IMG/VR virus record: IMGVR_UViG_3300025872_002673
Span: 1 to 33,562 of that record
DNA from: a virus
Reading direction: 5' to 3' (one strand)
DNA: 33,562 bases
Made by a program: the position numbers and the translations under genes. Below are positions 31,382 to 33,562 of this stretch, in pieces (positions within the stretch are counted from its first letter, which is position 1; the number at the start of each line of letters is the position of its first letter). A model generated the notes under the pieces. That model was not told where the DNA came from. It saw only the letters and a program-made list of their open reading frames with translations, and did no database searches.

Positions 31382-31653
31382 TCTTTCTCCTCCCAGGAGG
31401 CCTCGGTGATTCCCACCTTCGGCCGACTTGGCCTTCCAGGCGGGCTTTTGAACTGCCTCTTAGTGTAAATATGCGGCTCACTGGGAATTTGGCACAAGGC
31501 GTCGCAAATAATTTGATGAAAATAGGGGTCGTCCCAGTGACGAGTCTCGCCTGTCAAGGCCTGTGAGAGTTTGCACATGGCAGACTTCCAGGTCCAGTAG
31601 ATGGTCATTTTAGGAAGACCACTTATTTCACTACACTCACGAAAGCTACGCAT
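31378..31653 (-). CDS. 91-aa hypothetical, possible small DNA-binding protein
   Basis: The front resembles a short helix-turn-helix (ECSEISGLPKMTIYWTWK), and the end carries a PGRPSRPK stretch like an AT-hook. Both are suggestive, not diagnostic. AAGGA lies upstream of the ATG, and its TGA overlaps the GIY-YIG ATG. It would be a sensible regulator of the endonuclease operon. Confidence 0.5.
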   Translation of the reverse strand: MRSFRECSEISGLPKMTIYWTWKSAMCKLSQALTGETRHWDDPYFHQIICDALCQIPSEPHIYTKRQFKSPPGRPSRPKVGITEASWEEKE

Positions 31654-31944
31654 ACACCATCCTTACCATCCTCACCATCATAGTAAGACTCATTCGGAAT
31701 GCGTAAACAAGTGTTTCAAAAATGCAGGTCGCATTTGAGGGGGACCTGGCGTTTGTACACCTTTTCCAAGATACTATTTAGTCTTCCTAAGGCACACGGG
31801 CCTAACAGTAGGGGGCAGCCACCTAATGGGCCTAAGGCATGCCCCCCACTGCTAGACACGACAACGCTGGAGGACAGCGTGTTCTGTTATACCCCACTTC
31901 CTGCTAGAGGACTTCGTCACATCGAAAGAGAGGGATCCACTCAC
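31654..31944. other. 291-bp structured non-coding gap
   Basis: No frame is credible on either strand. Two hairpins stand out: 31806-31817 with 31840-31851 (12 pairs with one mismatch and a 22-base loop) and 31864-31869 with 31875-31880 (six pairs). Direct repeats of CCTAAGG and GGGCCTAA occur nearby. A possible promoter for the 91-codon gene on the minus strand is TTTACG then TACTAT (spacing 16) near 31679-31706. It might also hold an origin or packaging signal. Confidence 0.4.
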
Positions 31945-32226
31945 CTACCAGGCCTCAGGGTTGAAGTCAGACGTGTGGATCCTTTGTTGTTTTCTGATTA
32001 GCCCCACTTCCCGCTGTAACGCTAGCAAAGCTTTGGCAAGGGAAGCCATCCCCTGTTCCAGCTTGTCCAAGCGTGCCTCAATGGTACCAATATCTGGTAC
32101 CACAGGTATCACAGGTATCATTGATACCGAGGTATCAGGTATCACAGGTATCACGGTATCACCCCTGAAACCGACCACTTTGCGTGCCTCTCTCAGTTCT
32201 CGTTGTCTCTCTTTGCTAACTGGCAT
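31945..32226 (-). CDS. 93-aa protein with VIP repeats and a coiled coil
   Basis: AGGAG precedes the ATG at 32226 (the longer open frame upstream overlaps the next gene). The product has a charged front (MPVSKERQRELREARKV), then a repetitive Val/Ile/Pro/Asp stretch (TVIPVIPDTSVSMIPVIPVV), then a predicted coiled coil (IEARLDKLEQGMASLAKALL) and a basic end. The repeat is encoded by many TGATACC copies. No family recognised; may be a host-interaction or regulatory peptide. Confidence 0.6.
   Translation of the reverse strand: MPVSKERQRELREARKVVGFRGDTVIPVIPDTSVSMIPVIPVVPDIGTIEARLDKLEQGMASLAKALLALQREVGLIRKQQRIHTSDFNPEAW
32083..32163. repeat. Array of GGTATC / TGATACC repeats inside a gene
   Basis: Seven or so short copies of GGTATCA spaced seven to nine bases, in part inverted, within the 93-codon gene. 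They encode the Val-Ile-Pro motifs. As DNA they look like iteron- or operator-like sites and could bind a protein. Confidence 0.6.
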
Positions 32227-32234
32227 TGTTACTC

Positions 32235-32609
32235 CTAATAACTGTGGGGGAGATGCACATCGTCCGGATCGATGCCAGCCTCTACCAGGCGTTCCCTCTC
32301 TTCTGCGTCGGGCGTTTTGGATTCGCCCAAGGACTGCCACACCACCAGGGTGCCGTCATCCAGGACTACCGCTTCCTTGATGGAAATCATGGAACCTGTG
32401 CCAAATTGAGGAATGAATTCATACAACACTGCACTTGTTGAGTAGGTTTCGTGCCACCTACAGACGGCATCCATGAAGGCCTCACGTGCCACATTGATGT
32501 CTGTGTAGAGATTTGAGTAGACTTCAGTGCTTCCGGAACCACCATCCTGTCCGCAAGTCACAATGTAATACCTTTCCATTTGTATCCACGGTTTCATCGG
32601 GGAGTCCAT
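32235..32609 (-). CDS. 124-aa hypothetical protein, first gene after promoter P1
   Basis: Starts with a GGAG five bases before the ATG and lies about 20 bp downstream of the P1 -10 box. Residues 11-30 form MERYYIVTCGQDGGSGS, then a mixed alpha/beta body with DGTLVVWQS. No known domain. It likely belongs to an early transcript; function unknown. Confidence 0.65.
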   Translation of the reverse strand: MDSPMKPWIQMERYYIVTCGQDGGSGSTEVYSNLYTDINVAREAFMDAVCRWHETYSTSAVLYEFIPQFGTGSMISIKEAVVLDDGTLVVWQSLGESKTPDAEERERLVEAGIDPDDVHLPHSY

Positions 32610-32631
32610 TTCCCCTCCACCTTACAAATTC

Positions 32632-32697
32632 ATTATACCACAGTTTTGGAGGCATTACACTTTTTTTGTTCAAAATTTACAATGTTTTACAATGTTT
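32632..32697 (-). promoter_or_regulatory. Promoter P1 with AT-rich upstream element
   Basis: Minus-strand TATAAT (32632-32637) is preceded by TGG, forming an extended -10, and by GTGTAA (32655-32660) after 17 bp. Upstream, TTTTGAACAAAAAAA and two ACATTGTAAA copies repeat the P2 element at 1459-1495. It would drive the 124-codon gene and probably the whole right-hand operon. Confidence 0.65.
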
Positions 32698-32800
32698 GTC
32701 TATGAAAGAATTGTATACACGGGTGGAACTTAAATGAAGGCGGGGGCAGGGCCCACTTCCCGCATAACACGTCCTGTGATACCGGCACCCCTGTGTCCAT
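32687..32800 (-). CDS. Possible 37-aa peptide, right copy
   Basis: Same frame as 25-138, with one Glu/Gly difference. Weak support: no ribosome site, and one non-silent change in 37 codons. Its stop lies in the P1 upstream element. Confidence 0.25.
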   Translation of the reverse strand: MDTGVPVSQDVLCGKWALPPPSFKFHPCIQFFHRQTL

Positions 32801-32802
32801 AC

Positions 32803-32883
32803 TTACCAATTCATAGCAATTTGAATGGCCCCCCACAGAAGACTGAGCCAGAATGCCCAGAATGTCATTTCGTAAGCAGTCAT
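32803..32883 (-). CDS. 26-aa membrane peptide (right copy)
   Basis: Identical protein to the copy at 141-221 despite two base differences, both silent. The ATG follows the HNH stop codon directly, so it is coupled to the endonuclease here. Confidence 0.55.
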   Translation of the reverse strand: MTAYEMTFWAFWLSLLWGAIQIAMNW

Positions 32884-33276
32884 TTACAACCGTCCTGGTG
32901 GCAAGGGACTGGGTCTGGGATGTGGGTCATTATATTTGTAGAATGTTGGACTTATGCGTTTGAGTCTTTGTTTCATTGCATTCTCCTTTCTTTTTGAAAT
33001 GGCCTGAGCATATCGTTCTGGATAGTTTCTAAGGTCATTGGTGTTTTCCTTCACGGTTCCCCATCGTAGGTGGGCCCCATTGACACACCCACCATGGTTT
33101 GAATCGTGTTCGCAAATATGCATTGCCACACATTTAGGATGAGGAGGAGGTCCTGCATGCTCCTCTAATGCTTTTCTACTTCTACTTCCTCTAGGTTTGA
33201 GAGGTAACAGACACTCCCCTACCTGAGTTACCTTCCAACGAGATAAGAGTTGTTCCATTGACAATTTGGGTCTCAC
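32884..33276 (-). CDS. HNH endonuclease
   Basis: 130 aa, starting at GTG with AGGAGG five bases upstream. The zinc-type HNH core is clear: H53, C55, H57, then GGCVNGAHLRWGTVKENTNDL at 62-82 (Cys64, His69, GT..EN). Such proteins cut DNA as homing enzymes or help packaging. Its GTG overlaps the TGA of the 28-codon gene (GTGA). Its last 14 residues or so lie in the repeat arm and are also present in the left copy, so the gene seems inserted in or swapped for a short cassette. The left copy lacks the HNH core. Confidence 0.8.
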   Translation of the reverse strand: MRPKLSMEQLLSRWKVTQVGECLLPLKPRGSRSRKALEEHAGPPPHPKCVAMHICEHDSNHGGCVNGAHLRWGTVKENTNDLRNYPERYAQAISKRKENAMKQRLKRISPTFYKYNDPHPRPSPLPPGRL

Positions 33277-33359
33277 TTGCCCTCCTGTATTTGAGTCAAT
33301 TTTTTCTTTAGGACCTTGCGCTCTTGTTCGGTCAACTGCTTCCCCTTGCTGTCCTTCAT
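33273..33359 (-). CDS. 28-aa basic peptide upstream of the HNH gene
   Basis: A perfect GAGGAGG site precedes the ATG, and the stop overlaps the HNH start. The Lys/Glu/Gln-rich helix (SKGKQLTEQERKVLKKKL) resembles part of the 73-aa protein in the left copy. It may be a shortened relative of that protein, cut by the endonuclease cassette. Confidence 0.5.
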   Translation of the reverse strand: MKDSKGKQLTEQERKVLKKKLTQIQEGK

Positions 33360-33415
33360 CGATACCTCCTCGGATTACGACGTTGATTTGTGTGACACTC
33401 TTTTGCCTTGTCCAT
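33356..33415 (-). CDS. 19-aa leader peptide, unknown (right copy)
   Basis: Counterpart of 496-555. The frame and the ATGA overlap with the next gene are kept even though that next gene is different. This favours translation. Confidence 0.4.
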   Translation of the reverse strand: MDKAKECHTNQRRNPRRYR

Positions 33416-33562
33416 AATAATCCTTATCCAAGAGTTTCCGTGTCTCTGAGAGTCACTGTGTGATTCAGAGATTCAGGTAACCATAAGCCACCAGTTTTGC
33501 GACAGTCTGTTTGAATTCTGCTTTGTTGCGCATCCAGTCGTATCCGAACTGTGGCATGTTTC
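33361..33562. repeat. Right copy of end repeat, arm 2
   Basis: Counterpart of 501-702 and ends only because the window ends. The last hundred bases show no differences. Confidence 0.9.
33465..33562 (-). CDS. Partial copy of the 99-aa hypothetical protein
   Basis: Identical to the 3' end of the gene at 605-904; its 5' part lies outside the window. It supports a circular or terminally redundant layout in which the right end continues into the left-end genes. Confidence 0.7.
   Translation of the reverse strand, partial: NMPQFGYDWMRNKAEFKQTVAKLVAYGYLNL

Larger units (their letters stand above)
32663..32929. repeat. Right copy of end repeat, arm 1
   Basis: Counterpart of 1-267. Substitutions in the coding frames shared by the copies are mostly silent. 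Identity ends inside the HNH gene's 3' part. Confidence 0.9.

Noticed and set aside
32083-32163. GGTATC repeats as a CRISPR array
   Set aside because: Units are too short, have no unique spacers, lie inside a gene, and no cas gene is present.
1-33562. Lysogeny genes, tRNA genes or insertion sequences
   Set aside because: No integrase, repressor, transposase, tRNA cloverleaf or terminal inverted repeat was recognised.

Overview
The window reads as essentially one complete, tightly packed genome of a small tailed virus with a podovirus-type gene set, about 32.7-32.9 kb per unit, with every convincing gene on the minus strand. The virion set (portal, scaffold, HK97-type coat protein, head-tail adaptor, a probable tail nozzle and three large ejection-type internal proteins), an NlpC/P60-like endolysin and a small lipoprotein point to a virulent phage of a Gram-negative bacterium. 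I see no integrase or repressor. I also recognise no DNA polymerase, primase, helicase or RNA polymerase, so replication and transcription probably depend on the host. The host cannot be named from the sequence.

In transcription order (right to left), promoter P1 (about 32632-32660) opens an accessory block at 32609-28090. It holds small unknown proteins, a GIY-YIG endonuclease, an AT-rich glycosyltransferase gene that resembles TET-associated DNA glycosyltransferases, a one-finger C2H2 protein and a helical cysteine-containing protein. The block 28074-25612 follows, with a possible small terminase, three small virion-like beta proteins, a lipoprotein, a small membrane protein and several tiny basic peptides. 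Then come the large terminase (25611-24010), scaffold, coat protein, an intrinsic terminator, a glycine-zipper protein, portal, adaptor, nozzle, tail and spike-like proteins, the ejection proteins (12147-4478), a membrane/coiled-coil protein, a tail fibre and the endolysin (to 2796). Downstream of the endolysin is about 510 bp without a recognised ORF. It carries its own candidate promoter and a dense set of crossing complementary segments, and is a good candidate for a large structured RNA of unknown class. After it come a 47-codon gene, an adenine-N6 DNA methyltransferase and a second copy (P2) of the P1-type promoter, followed by two to four small genes up to the window's left end.

The two ends repeat each other. 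Positions 1-267 match 32663-32929 and 501-702 match 33361-33562, with a few point differences. Between these arms the left copy carries a 73-codon gene plus a 19-codon gene, and the right copy carries a 28-codon gene plus an HNH endonuclease. The contig therefore seems to run once around a circular or terminally redundant genome and to record two haplotypes of one cassette. The differences between copies are synonymous in a 26-codon membrane-peptide frame and in the shared C-terminal tail of the HNH gene, which is direct evidence that these very small frames are translated.
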